Assembly (NCBI GenBank): GCA_963669155.1
Contig: OZ022588.1
Span: 19,694,938 to 19,758,937, forward strand
Origin: Arbacia lixula
Taxonomy: Eukaryota > Echinodermata > Echinoidea > Arbacioida > Arbaciidae
Length of the DNA: 64,000 nt
Reading direction: 5' to 3'
The notes beneath the pieces were generated by a model. The model worked only from the letters and a program-made list of their open reading frames with translations. It was not told the origin of the DNA and searched no databases. Positions 45,950-57,250 of this stretch are shown here, piece by piece. Position 1 is the first letter of the stretch. Each line of letters begins with the position of its first letter. A program made the position numbers and the translations under genes.

Positions 45950-48900
45950 TAGAGAGAGAGAGAGAGACAGACAGAGACAGGGAGACAGAGAGAGAGGACA
46001 TGCCCTGAGCTGGCTGCCGTTGATGAGAACATGGAGCAGGTGAGAGCCAAGCTGCCTGGGTGTGTAGGTCACTCGGTAGCTGCCATCCTCCAGATCAATC
46101 ACCTTGCAGGGGTATGGTCTGGGCATGGACACCACACACAAACATACACACACACACAGAGCAAGACAAATGTACAAACAAACCATACACACAAACACAC
46201 CCACAGCAAGATAAACATACAAACAAACCATACACACAGACAAGGAAAACATAAACAGACATTAAGAGAATATGTACAATTAAACAAACAAATAAACAGA
46301 TATAAACAAAAGTGACAAAACACATGAACACACACACGGCCCGACAAACATACAAACATACATACATAAACAACAGACATTCATACATTGTAACAGACAA
46401 ACATACAAACAGAGACAAACACAATACACCCACACACAAACATACAATGCAAACACATATGTACATACAAATGAACAGACAGGCAATTATTTAGACATAG
46501 AGACAAACAAAAACAAACCACACACACACACACACACACCATGAAAATCATGCAAAGAAAGAAAACAAATACAGCAAATCAAATTTGTGTGCAAGCAAAG
46601 CAAATAAAAAGAAAAACATGCAAAGACATAACTTCAAATTCTTCTACACACGGGTTAACACCCAGGAAGTTTGAAGGGAAAAAATATGATGAGTTGTCTG
46701 TGCATTTCAACCACTATGTCCAAAGCATTTTAAACCATTCACCATCTTCTGTTGGTCCAATGTTGACTCATATTGTTTTCACTGTGACAGTTTATTACAT
46801 CAAGCTTTTCATTCAACAACACAATTTAATAATTTCAACATTAAAGGTAACAAACAGTAGTGAAACAAGTTGCAGGATCCAAATCGATGGCAGAACTGTT
46901 CTACCACGACCAGGATAAATTCTCCACAATTTTTTTTTTCTAAATTGAATGCTTTCATGCAATACATAACATGACTATGTGTTGCACTTAATACTACTGA
47001 TCAGGCCAGGTCAAATGAAATGCAGCTGTTTATTTGAGTCAATGAAGATATCATTTTCCTATTGTTCTCCTCATCGCAATTGGCGAGCAGGTCAAATATA
47101 TCTAGTCTTCACACAGACTTGATTTCTGTAAAAATTGTTGTTATGGTTACCTGGGTCTTCCCTCTGTAGCCACTAGCTCAGCCGTGATTTCATCAATCCC
47201 ATTCTTGTAGCACTGCTCCATGCTATCCTGTAGAACCACTGTCACCGAGGTCGCTTGCCCAAGGTTTGCCCGACGTAGACCTATAAATGGTAGTTTGACA
47301 AAAAGGTGGTGAAATATATCACCCTATTTTGATCCTGATGGTAACAGTACAGGCTTTGTATTTGTCAGATACATGTGTTTAACAGCAACATAGTCACAAT
47401 CAGCAATTAATACAATACCTGCTGATAAATCAGCACTACCTCTGCTTTATTCAGTATGAAGGTTACCCACTGCTTTTAACCACATCAATTATTCAATGGT
47501 GATTTGATACTCTGTTCAGAAATACACCCAAATCATGAAGAACAGTATTCAAACTCAAGAATGAGAGTTGTGATATTGTTCAGTGTCTACATATCACATT
47601 ACAGAAACCCATTTAACATGCAACAAACATCAGAATACGTGCAAAATGCAATGAGTGTGAGCCAAGTTACAGGTTTTTGTTTGAAAACTAAAATCCTACT
47701 ACAGTTTGCCTATCTGCTGTTTAAATTAAGATTTCCTGGCTACCGTCTCCTTTGATGTAGCTCTTGTTAGGGTCAGCCATGCGAGTGTCCACAATGCCCG
47801 GGACCTGCATCCCATTGACCGTCTTGACAAGGACAGATGGCTTGAACTGCAGGGTGGAGTCCGCCTTGGGTGTGCTCTGGTAAGGCATGCGGTTCAGTAG
47901 GCAGAGCCGCTGAGAGATGAGAGGTTTGACGGACATCAGCTCCCTGCTTGTACTCTCTGCCAAGGCCTGGAGGGGGAGCATGGATACAAATGATTATATG
48001 ACAGAGAGAAAGAGAGCGGAATGGGGAGAGAGAGAGAGATGGAAGGGGGGGGGGGGATGAGATGAAGATTTAGTTAGAGAGAGAGAGAATAAAGCGACAC
48101 GTACAGAGAAACAGAAGCAGATAGATATAAAGAGAGGGAAAGATGAAAGCACCCAGATAAAAAGTGCATGAATAAATGGAGAGGGAAACACAGAAAGATG
48201 AGGAGACAGAGAAAGACAGACGGAGTGAACAAGATTGATAGTGAGAGAAAAAGATACAAAGAGAGTCTTGATCAGGTTTATTGAAGTTAAGAGAGGAGTG
48301 TAGAGTTGGGTACCTGAGAAGCCAGTCTGACCCCATGCTCCATATCTCTCAGAGAAAGAGAATGAAAAAAAGTGGGGAGAGACGGAGAGAGTGATAGTGT
48401 GAGAGAAAGAAACACACAGAGAGCCTAAACAAGGTTCATGTAGTTGAGAGAGGGTGTGTAGTGTACCTGTGAAGCAAGTCTGGCTCCATGCTCCATGTCT
48501 CTCAGCACCTGTTGCAGCTGGATGCGCTGAGCCTGCAGGCCCTTAGTCCGACGCTCGCAGACCTCCTCCACCTGCCGGAGCAAGGACTGCCTGTGGGTCT
48601 GCAGTGCTGTCACCATGCTATCAAAGAAGTGGTCCACCTCGCACCGCACCTGCTCCCCCCTCTCCTTGACCAGACACTCCAGCCGCTCGGACGCTGCCCG
48701 CCCGGCCAGGACGGCCTGCATGTGAGGCTGGAGCCTGGACACCAGGTTGGCTAAGACACGGGCGTGATGCTCCGAGACGTCGTCTGTGTACTCCACTAAG
48801 TGCTCACGGTGGTCTACTAAGCAGCACTCACGGCACACCGGCTGGTCGCATGTTTCACAGTACAGCTTGAGTTCCTCCTGGGTGTGCCTAGGGCAGAGCA

Positions 48901-50432
48901 CGGGGCAGCGAAGGTTGGCTGCACCCTGCCGCTGAGCTTCATGGAGGCTGGGCATGGTAAGAGGGATCAGAATAATAACATTACTCATGTCATACATCTC
49001 ATACTAAAGGTTGAGTTCATCTTGGGTGTGTCTATGGAAAAGCATGGGGCAGTGATGGTTGGCTGCTTCCTGTCGCTGAGCTTAATGGAGGCTGGGCAGG
49101 AAGAAGGGATCATACCTGTAATACATCAAGCACATATACTTTGCAATGTAAAAAAGGGGCCCAGTAATCAAACATCATTCCTCTTGGGATGTGATGCAAA
49201 AAGAAATCATAGTGTCAGCTCATGATATGAGGCTTGAAAAGTAGTCTGCATAAAAAAAAATTGATGTTTCCCTTAGCATGAACAGAAGTATCTGTGTTAA
49301 CACAATGATACAATACATTGTTATGGTGCTTGGTGGTGTGAGGGTTGGAATGTAAATTGTTGAATAAGCACCACTATAAGACAGAATTTGTTGTTGACAT
49401 TTAGTTTAAATCAAAATGAGGAACAATTCCAGTATGATGACAGGTAACATGCAGTTTCCATGGTGATTTTGGTAATCAACATTTCAATCTTCAATGATCT
49501 TGAATCTCTTTCAAAAATTGCTCTGAAAAAGTTTAGAATCTTTGTCCCAAAGTCTCTGACTGAGAACATTGCTAGTTTTACCTGATGACGGAGTGGCCTG
49601 CTGTTTTCCGCTGTCGTTTGTGAGCTTGAGCACAGAAGCCACACACATTGACCATGCACTCTGCACACCGGGAGATTGCCTTGGAGTTATCGGTGCATAG
49701 GTCACAGATGAGGTTGGCTGTGTTTGGGTTGAGAGAGTCGAGGACCAGCACTCTCTGAGCCATGAAGTCTGATGGGAAGACCTCCAGCCCTCCCTTGGGA
49801 AGCTCGATCTCCGTCCCACAGGCTGGGCACAGGATGGCAGAGGCCTTTAGATTGAATCATTTAGTTTAACATAATAAAATCCTGAATTAGAGAGTGATTC
49901 TCATTTTGGCCATGTAGCGAAAACACACAACAAAAAGTCATAAGAAAGAATGCAAAATATACATTTAACTCCATAAAAAGTTAACAACTTAAAAAGATAC
50001 AGAGAACACTAATGGCTACGTCACTCATGTACAAAGTAAAGAATCACATAAGTTAATGAATCATAATTTGTTGAGAAATGGAATTATAAAAGAAATACAC
50101 ACTATTCATAGTTCTAGAATGCGTTCACACCATCTTGGATGAGTGAACAAAAGCCTCACCTTGGTGGCCAGGTTACTCAGCATGCTACTCAGAGAGCTGG
50201 TGTCACTGCTGCCATCATCTCGGTAGAACATGACATGGGTTTCCAGACCCTGTAAACAGGCCAAGCAATAGGTGTGAAGGCATGGCAGCAGACGAGGGTC
50301 ATTATACCGCCCTCTACAGATCCCGCAGGTCAGTCTGGCATCCATGGTGGCTTCCATACTGTCTTGTGATTGGCTGGATTCGGACTTGGCCTTATCGTCA
50401 TTCACAGTGTCGGACATCCTGCTCATAGTCAT
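43544..50432 (-). CDS. TRIM45: TRIM45, RING/B-box/filamin-repeat E3 ubiquitin ligase
   Basis: Eight exons: 50160-50432, 49582-49844, 48467-48947, 47744-47966, 47151-47280, 46004-46118, 44576-44702, 43544-43953; 2022 nt, 673 residues (human about 580). TRIM45 is a RING-type E3 ligase reported to restrain MAPK/NF-kB signalling. Seen: RING Cys36, Cys39, Cys51, His53, Cys56, Cys59 with the last pair in exon 2 (CPAC, 97-100) after a Ser-rich loop as in human; B-box 1 (ICDLCTDNSKAISRCAEC); B-box 2 (CPRHTQEELKLYCETC); coiled coil in exon 3; filamin repeat across exons 5-7 (DGSYRVTYTPRQLG, GSPFDVTV); Cys/His-rich C-terminus (HCCTFCSS, CACGGIMPG, GCGHSHPGHPGKWHWSCC). An extra Ser/Thr- and Gly-His-Ala-rich tail makes it longer than human. 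The intron after exon 6 uses a GC donor (AGG then GCATGT); this is the only choice that keeps frame and filamin strand. An upstream Met (MTM) was taken as start. Confidence 0.93.
43612..43690 (-). repeat. Coding minisatellite for the TRIM45 Gly-His-Ala tail
   Basis: Repeats of about 15-18 bp around GGCGTGGCCATTGGA encode GHAHLGHAHHGHASNGHASN on the minus strand, within the last TRIM45 exon. Confidence 0.9.
45895..45995. repeat. (GA)n microsatellite next to the TRIM45 GC donor
   Basis: On the mRNA strand this is a (TC)n tract starting about ten bases after the exon 6 GC donor at 46003. Confidence 0.9.
46134..46540. repeat. CA/ACAA-rich tract upstream of TRIM45 exon 6
   Basis: About 400 bp of ACAAACA and CACACA repeats; on the mRNA strand a (TG)-rich stretch just before the exon 6 acceptor at 46119. 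Long frames over it are artefacts. Confidence 0.9.
48262..48352 (-). repeat. Decayed copy of the TRIM45 exon 3 end and donor
   Basis: Matches 48418-48506 (exon 3 end, donor and intron start) at roughly 80%: CATGCTCCATATCTCTCAG against CATGCTCCATGTCTCTCAG. It lies about 156 bp downstream in the transcript. Confidence 0.8.
49010..49120 (-). repeat. Decayed copy of the TRIM45 exon 3 start
   Basis: Matches about 48872-48970: CGCTGAGCTTAATGGAGGCT against CGCTGAGCTTCATGGAGGCT, and GGGGCAGTGATGGTTGGCTG against GGGGCAGCGAAGGTTGGCTG. It lies about 138 bp upstream of the exon in the transcript. Confidence 0.8.
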
Positions 50433-51705
50433 ACATCACGCATGTGTGACCCATGTACACTGACAACATGCAGAGCTGATCTACATGTATAATAATCTGT
50501 GAAAGAATAGAACACAAGATAGGATTAGGAACAAACATTGTAACAGTTTTGAAGCCAATAAGCAACATTCATTTAATCAATGTCAACTCAACTGTGACTA
50601 GATCTATGTTTATTTGGTTCAACCAGTGTATTGCTCACTCATAGTTTTACTCACATGTTCTGATTATTGATTGGAACACGATACGACTAGTATTAGGATC
50701 ATACACATTGGGGGAATGTGCCCTACCTGATTTTTGCTACATTATTCATACACTGGTTACTCCCACCTCCATGGTTTTACTATAAAAACGTGAAGAAGCA
50801 GTGTGAAGTCCGCCATTGTTCGTAAAGCTCAATGCCGGACTGCCGGTACTTGTTAAATGCAGTCTACGTACTGTACATACATGGCATAGACATATAGGCG
50901 GCTGATGCTACCGGTGTAACACGTACGTACCTACGCCGACGTTCCGGCTGGACTGGCGGCCGAGCTGCGCTAAAGCTGTACGGTGGCCGCTGGGTCTGAA
51001 ATATTGCTTTGTCGCGTTAATTTTCAGCTTACTCAAAAACAATTTACTTATGCTTTGGTAACGCTCGTCCAATTGTAACTATCCGGTAAAAACAAGCTAT
51101 GTGTAGGGCATATACAAGGTATGTTAACAACAAAATGTGGCTTGGAATAAGTTCAGCTAAGTAACATTTTACCAAGTTAGAGATCCTCCGTACGCATCCC
51201 CGGGTGTGGCGTCGATCCGCTGTGTGATGATGCTTGCATATGGATGCCTGGGGGCACCGCGAGGGGATCTTGGAGTGGAAAGTTATTAGTTTGTTTATTT
51301 TCTTTAAACATCAAAGACAAAAACATGGCCCTGTAGGAGTACAAACTCAAATATCTCATTCAGATGTATTTCATGGATATTTTGTTTTTGTTACGGCGTA
51401 ATCAACAACAATTAGGTTTGACATTCACTTATCTGTATGACAAAGCAAGGATGTCGACATTACATGGAGTAGACCTACCACCAGCCGTCAATTTGAAGAT
51501 TAATTTTACTCTTCTTCGATAGTCACAAAAGAAAGTTTAGCAACAAAGGATAATTGTTGCCTGGATTTGACATTTTAAACAAAAAGGGATGCAATCATCT
51601 GCAATTAATGAGGCCTTCAGGGTGTATATTATGGAATGTGACTACGTGTATATAGTGTTCATCATATATAATGACATTTTTTAAAGCAAATTTCGTGACA
51701 TTTGA
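50433..51705. other. TRIM45 upstream region, no gene recognised
   Basis: The TRIM45 promoter should be here; a GC-rich patch near 50870-50990 is a candidate. No other coding frame is recognised. Confidence 0.5.
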
Positions 51706-51914
51706 ACTAATCCTTGGAATTTTTTTAATGAGATGTTCACTTATTTAGGACGAATTTGACCTAATCTTTGTGTTATTATTTTGTAAAAAGTTTCATCACA
51801 ACATTTCATCAAAAAATAATTATTTTTAAACTAATCCTTGGAATTTTTAATGAGATGTTCACTTATTTAGGACGAATTTGACCTAATCTTTGTGTTATTA
51901 TTTTGTAAAAAGTT
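51706..51914 (+). repeat. Direct repeat of about 85 bp
   Basis: The segment 51706-51793 (starting ACTAATCCTTGGAATTTTT) recurs nearly unchanged at 51830-51914, separated by 36 bp. It abuts the LINE remnant. Confidence 0.85.
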
Positions 51915-53045
51915 CTTTAAGACGTGTAGTAAGTACCACGTTTATACCCAAGTTTATACCCAAGGAAGTGATGTTGGTATAAAAGAAAACATAGAAATTG
52001 AAATAGATAAAGTATCCACTTGGTTCTCCGTTAATAGACTTCTTGTAAATTTTGAGAAAACTAATTTTGTTACTTTTTGTAATAGATCAAATAACATATA
52101 TAATACATTGCAAAATGTTGATATAACACTCTGTTCACATCCCATCAAGAAATGTAACACTGTTTTATTTTTAGGTATATATATCGATTCTAATTTACAC
52201 TGGAATACCCACGCAGATTATGTCATTAGTAAAGTGTCTAGGTGTATAGGAATCTTATTCAAATTAAAACATATTGTGCCGACATTTGTCCTTATCGTAT
52301 TATATAATACCTTAATCTTACCTTATTTATCATATTGTATTGTCGTTTGGGGCAACTGTAACCAATCTAAGATAAATTCCATAATTAAGTTGCAGAAAAA
52401 AGCAGTTCGGATTTGTACAGATAGTCATCATCTTGCATCCTCAGCCCCTCTATTTAAAAAAATTGAATGGTTCGAAATAGTATGATTTGTTTTTGTATCA
52501 TATTGCATTATTAGGATTCATGTACTTCAAGAATAAATTGCCTCACTTAATTTCTAAACTGTTTTGTATAAATAGTAATATACATCAGTATGACACCCGT
52601 AATATTGTAATTCATTCCATTTGTTCAAACTAAAAACAACCTTTGCCAAAAAATCAGTAAGATATAATCTCCCCGAAGTTTGGAATTCACTACCTATTAA
52701 CATTCGTACCTGCTTTTCGTTACAAATGTTTAAGAAAATGTTAAAAACTTACTTATTACATAAATATTGATCTTCTGTATGTCTTATCTAAGTATCCTTT
52801 TGTGTGAATGAGTAGTTAAATGATAACTTTTGTGCCCTGATTATTATTATATTATGTTCGAGGACTTTTTCCCCCACAAGGCCTCATGGCCTTTCTATGA
52901 AGTTCTCTTCATTTCACTTTGTTATATTATGGCTATATTTACTTCATGTTTGATTATCTCGTGTGTGTTATGAATATATGTTGTTTATCTTGTAAATATG
53001 TTTTTAATGAAATGAATAAACCAACCAACCAACCAACCAACAAAC
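51892..53045 (+). mobile_element. 5'-truncated CR1/L2-like LINE, reverse transcriptase 3' part
   Basis: The frame 51892-52485 encodes the part of RT after the active-site motif: IEIDKVSTWFSVNRLLVNFE, KKCNTVLFLGIYIDSNLHWN, LYNTLILPYLSYCIVVWGNC. The frame breaks at about 52485; downstream sequence still shows the family tail (YDTRN, then LPEVWNSLPINIRTC in degraded form) to about 52770. The 3' end is an AATGAAATGAATAAA stretch followed by (CCAA)n at about 53020-53040, as at the end of many CR1/L2-like elements. The catalytic domain is missing, so it is dead. Confidence 0.85.
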
Positions 53046-53118
53046 AGATATGCACATATACAAACACACATACACGCAGTCACCCCCCCCCCCTTCTCGA
53101 TTCTCTATCCCCCGGCCA

Positions 53119-53143
53119 CCCCCCCCCCCCCCCCCCCCCCCCC
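53119..53143. repeat. Poly(C) run
   Basis: About 25 consecutive C within a C-rich patch (53083-53154). Confidence 0.9.
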
Positions 53144-53451
53144 ACCCCCCCCTCTTAGGCTTTATGTTGTGCACTGCACTGTGTATAGTCGGAAAATTGT
53201 TGCAACATTCAAGTCAGTATTTAGCCCAATTAAGCGCGAGCGAGCAGCACGCACACATAATTACATACAGTCATGTACAGTTAGCTTTTTAAAATTGCTC
53301 GAGTTACAGGTGCTTCCGCGCCTCTCACTGCGACTATTTTTTTAAGGAGCTCAGGCACCGTGTTACATCCTACAGATAAACACATGCACATACATAATCA
53401 AGCCTGTATCTGATACAGAAAGGGTTAAATATAGGTATAGGAATCACCATC

Positions 53452-54232
53452 ATGCCCACAGTGCGACTTTTTACGAACGTCGCAAGGAAGGACGTACCGC
53501 AGGGCTTCATGGACGGGTTCCAGTCTGCGCTCGCACAGTTATTCCAACGAGATGCGAAGGTAAGAAAAGCACACGATCGATTATTAATTATATCTGTCGT
53601 TCTTGAACTAAATACATGTAGTGGCGTATCCTTGTCTTCATATGCTTTATAGCAGGAATCGATTGTTTACACATCGATAGCTATCAATGTGTCTGGCCAA
53701 AGTTCCTTATCCGTAGGGTCCCATGCAGCCGTATATCGGTGGGTGGTAGGCTTGTATGGAGGGGGGGGGGGGGGGGGGGGGGGGGTCTGAGCTACCAATG
53801 TTAACATGAGAGACAGATGGAGATAAGGGTTTCGTGGTAGCATTATGCAGTTTTAGATTACTTCTACTGAGCTCCACCTGACGATAGTATGGGGTTAAGC
53901 ATATCTCGGCCACTTGTAATCTCGGCATATCTCGGCCACAGGGTTAATAAAGTGAGCTATATCCGGCCATACCATCTCAATTTAGATGAAAATAGTAACC
54001 TTCAGAATTCACCCTCACCCCAGCACATCACCCTGCACGTGCTGACTGACCAGCTACTCCAGCGAGGGGTGGACGGCGGGCCCTTCTGCTACATGGAGGT
54101 CTTTAACACCGGTGGGCATGGCAACCACGACGAGATCCGCCAGAAAGTGGTTGCTATCAGCGCATATCTCAAGGAAGCACTCCGAATCACCAATGATGAG
54201 ATGTAGGTATAAAGGCAGGTTGAGGGATCGAG

Positions 54233-54275
<43 letters not shown>

Positions 54276-55328
54276 TGGGTGGGTGGGTGTGTGTGCGTGT
54301 AGGGGTGTAGGCCTATGTGTATGTTTTGTTGTTGTTGGCTGTATTGAAAAGTGAGGGCTATGAGAAAAGACTAGGATATTAGGGGTGTTCAATTTGGCTA
54401 GAATGAGGAAAACTATATACAGATTGATATTTCTTTGTTTGTGAAAGATGAGTATTCGATATCATTAATAGGTTATAATGTATATTTGATGAATTTTTGA
54501 AAGTAAGTGGTCTTAGAATCAATAAAGGCCGGGAAAACTAATTTGTTATGGTTGAGGGAGGAGAAGGGTATGTATGCCAGAAATTCACCTGCAAACAAGA
54601 ATAAATAAATGTGTGTGAACATTTGTTGATTGGGGATTCATCTTGTTCCTTCTCTTGTTCTTGTTCTACTACATGGGCAATGTTGAATGCTCTTTCGATC
54701 AGCTCGCCCTTTCAGAGCTACACAACTGCCCCATCCCCCAAACAAACACACGCACACACTCTCATACACACACGCACACACACACACACACTAGCTCTTA
54801 ACACGTGTGAGTGTGTGTGTTTGTGTTTGTTTGGGGGATGGGGCGGTTGTGTAGCTCTGACAGGGCGAGCTGAAAGAGCAATCAACATTGCCCATGTAGT
54901 GGAACAAGAACAAGAGAAGGAACAAGATGAACGAGAAGGAAGACAAAAACAAAAACAAAGGAGCAGGCAAAGAAAAAGATAAATGGAGGAGAGTGGAGGA
55001 GACGACTAGCACATAATTCCACAGCATAGAAACAAAATAACTTACTACTTTTGGTTTCAATAGTATTTGAGCAATGTTGTGATATGACATATTTTGACAT
55101 CAATGCTCAATACAATGGCTGATACAATCTCACCTACTAGTCTCAATCTCTTGCATTAATTGTCATTGACTATATATTACAAGCCGCATATGCTGCCTAC
55201 TTTTTGTGATTGTAATTTCCCTGACTTCCTCTCTCCCTGCATACAGGATCCAGGTGTGGTTCCACGTCATCCCCCCGCATCACCTCGGCATTGGTTCAGG
55301 AAAACTCCTCGCAGACTTAAGAAAATAA
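53452..55328 (+). CDS. MIF / D-dopachrome tautomerase family protein
   Basis: Three exons: 53452-53559, 54024-54202, 55247-55328, total 369 nt, 122 residues, typical of the family (about 115-118). MIF-family proteins are trimeric tautomerases with cytokine functions in animals. Seen: Met then Pro2 (the catalytic base after Met removal) in MPTVRLFTNVARKDVPQGF; HITLHVLTDQLL; ISAYLKEALRITNDEM, corresponding to the MIF helix before the last strands; QVWFHVIPPHHLGIGSGKLL at the end. Human MIF's CxxC is not present. Three exons with the same relative breaks are usual in animals. Whether it is MIF, D-DT or an invertebrate-specific branch cannot be decided by eye. A polyadenylation signal AATAAA lies at 55577-55582. 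Confidence 0.87.
53761..53785. repeat. Poly(G) run in the MIF-like gene, intron 1
   Basis: 25 consecutive G. Confidence 0.9.
54638..54931. repeat. Long inverted repeat in intron 2 of the MIF-like gene
   Basis: The left arm starts TCATCTTGTTCCTTCTCTTG at 54638; the right arm ends with its inverse CAAGAGAAGGAACAAGATGA at 54930. The arms also share CTACATGGGCAATGTTGA, CAGCTCGCCCT and TGTGTAGCTCTGA (inverse). They are about 120-150 bp long, close with CA/TG repeats, and leave only a short loop. Confidence 0.9.
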
Positions 55329-57060
55329 CTCCCCCAGCTCAAGTTTCTCAATCCCCGTTCAAGATGTCGATGTGCAAACGGTCATGCAAGGCGGAATTAA
55401 TATAGCAGTCTATTGTGCTTGATGTTCAGGATTGCATGAAGAATATTGCAAACCTTGAACTATCTAATCTGGTGCTGAAATGCCTTTGGTTTCTGTAGTA
55501 TAATGCTATCATATAAATCTTTATACCATCTTAACAAGTCGCAATTTGTGACTTTCTGAAAGAAGTACAAGATGAGAATAAACTATGTAGAGTCTAAGTT
55601 ATTTTCAATGAACGATGGGTGAATTCCAGTGCTGTTTGAGATCGAAGTTCATTAATTAAGGAATCATTGCAATATTCCCCCCTTGTACCTGTACGTCTCC
55701 TACCCTGACTTCTACTTGACTTGCGTTCTATCATAGCCACTTCTCTATCTCGCACTCTACCAGCATTTTCAAAATGTACTTTTTAACTGCTCCGACCTTT
55801 TCTTTAAATTTCCATCTCCACTCTTCATTTTATCTCTAACTCTCTATGGCTATCTCGCCTCTCTCTCTATCCCGTCACCCTGTTTATCTTTTCCCCTCCC
55901 ACTCTATTTAGGTGGTCTGTCATGAAATGACAGATCACCTCTTCATTTTGTCCGAATTTTCTTTTTTATTTATTTATTTATTTTTATTCCATGCCCCCCA
56001 CTTTTTTGTTCTGTCCAAATCTCAATGATGCATGTGTCATGTTTTATCAAATTGTTACCATGTATAGGTATATATGTGAACTTGTCAAATAATACTTTTC
56101 AAGGTCATTACATAAACGTGACGTCATGCATAAGCAATTTAATGAAAATCTATTATTTCATGTAGCTCTATGCGTATGCGCGCGCAAAATTTAAAAATGC
56201 TACATATCAACTCAAAATTGTTTGCATATGTTTCAGGCCATTTCTAGCATTTTGTAAATTTCCGCGCGTACACGCACGCGTTTTTCCGTGCGTTATGTAA
56301 ACGCAACGTTGGAAAACTTTTTTTTTTACTGGATTCATGTTTTTGACACTACAAACAACACATCCTGTCATTTTGAGCCATTTCCATGCAATAATAAGCT
56401 CTTGCAGGTGCGTCAAAGTTCAAAGTCCGCGCTTTCGTCAATACATTTTTGTGTGCAAATATTGCAAAAAACATGACTATCTTTAATCAGCCATAGCTCC
56501 TCATAATGGCTGGTGACCCCTCATTTTTTTTAAATATTTTGAAAGAGTGTGAACTGTAGATGCTATTTGATGTATCATTTGGTCGTTAAATACATTGTGA
56601 CGTCATCATATTGCCATATGAATTAAGAAAATGAATTTTCATGTATGACGTCATGAACTTTTTTACTCGTTTTTGCGCATCTTAGTAATCCTCGATCAAT
56701 TTTCTTCCAAATTTTAGTATGTGATAGCTGAAACATTGCTCTATGAAAAATAGCCTTGATTTTTTAATAGCATTCCATCTACGTGGTGTAAATTTGATTA
56801 TAGACATTAATGTCAAAATCGGATGTGTTATGTCAATGGAAGGGGTATTTATGAAATGACATGACGAGCGTCTAGGAGCTGTTTCTCGCTTATGTTCAAT
56901 TCTGTTACTCTGAAATTTTAGCATGTTGTAGCTGAGTCTACTAGCTTTCGGGATTGTGATCTCTATTTTGTAATCAGATGTCGCGATCATGGGGAAATTT
57001 CAGCTTGCATATCGATTTCTTAATCATTCTAGCCCCTGCTGGGCATTACGTGTTAAGTGA
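55329..57060. other. Downstream of MIF-like gene, repeat-derived sequence
   Basis: After the MIF 3' UTR, a hairpin GGTGGTCTGTCAT-GAA-ATGACAGATCACC lies at 55914-55942. The following 1.1 kb is AT-rich with several TGACGTCATG phrases (about 56119, 56600, 56646) and no coding frame. It looks like a decayed non-autonomous transposon. Confidence 0.45.
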
Positions 57061-57250
57061 ATGGGAAGATGTGTGGCTCAATGGGTAAGGCGCCATTTTC
57101 AGATCTCAAGGCTCCCGGTTCGATTCCTGGAGTGGGTAGGGTCAATTTTTGCATTCCTTTTGCAATGTTTATTTTGCCATCTTCTTCTGTTCTATCCCTC
57201 ACTTTGTCATTTTCTTTGAGATTTTCTTTCCCATTCCTTTTCTCTCGCCC
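57061..57250 (+). mobile_element. tRNA-derived SINE
   Basis: Pol III A box TGGCTCAATGG (57074-57084) and B box GGTTCGATTCC (57117-57127) are correctly spaced within a tRNA-like 70-nt head. The tail runs into a pyrimidine-rich segment (TTCTTTCCCATTCC…). The tRNA fold is not intact, so it is a SINE and not a tRNA gene. Confidence 0.75.

Noticed and set aside
46004-46060. GT donor for TRIM45 exon 6 at ATGTCC
   Set aside because: It would put a stop codon directly after the junction; the GC donor keeps frame and domain.
46095-46466. Cys/Val/Leu-rich frame resembling a membrane protein
   Set aside because: CA-rich simple repeat read on the minus strand.
57061-57140. Functional tRNA gene
   Set aside because: A and B boxes are present but acceptor and anticodon stems do not pair well and a SINE-like tail follows.
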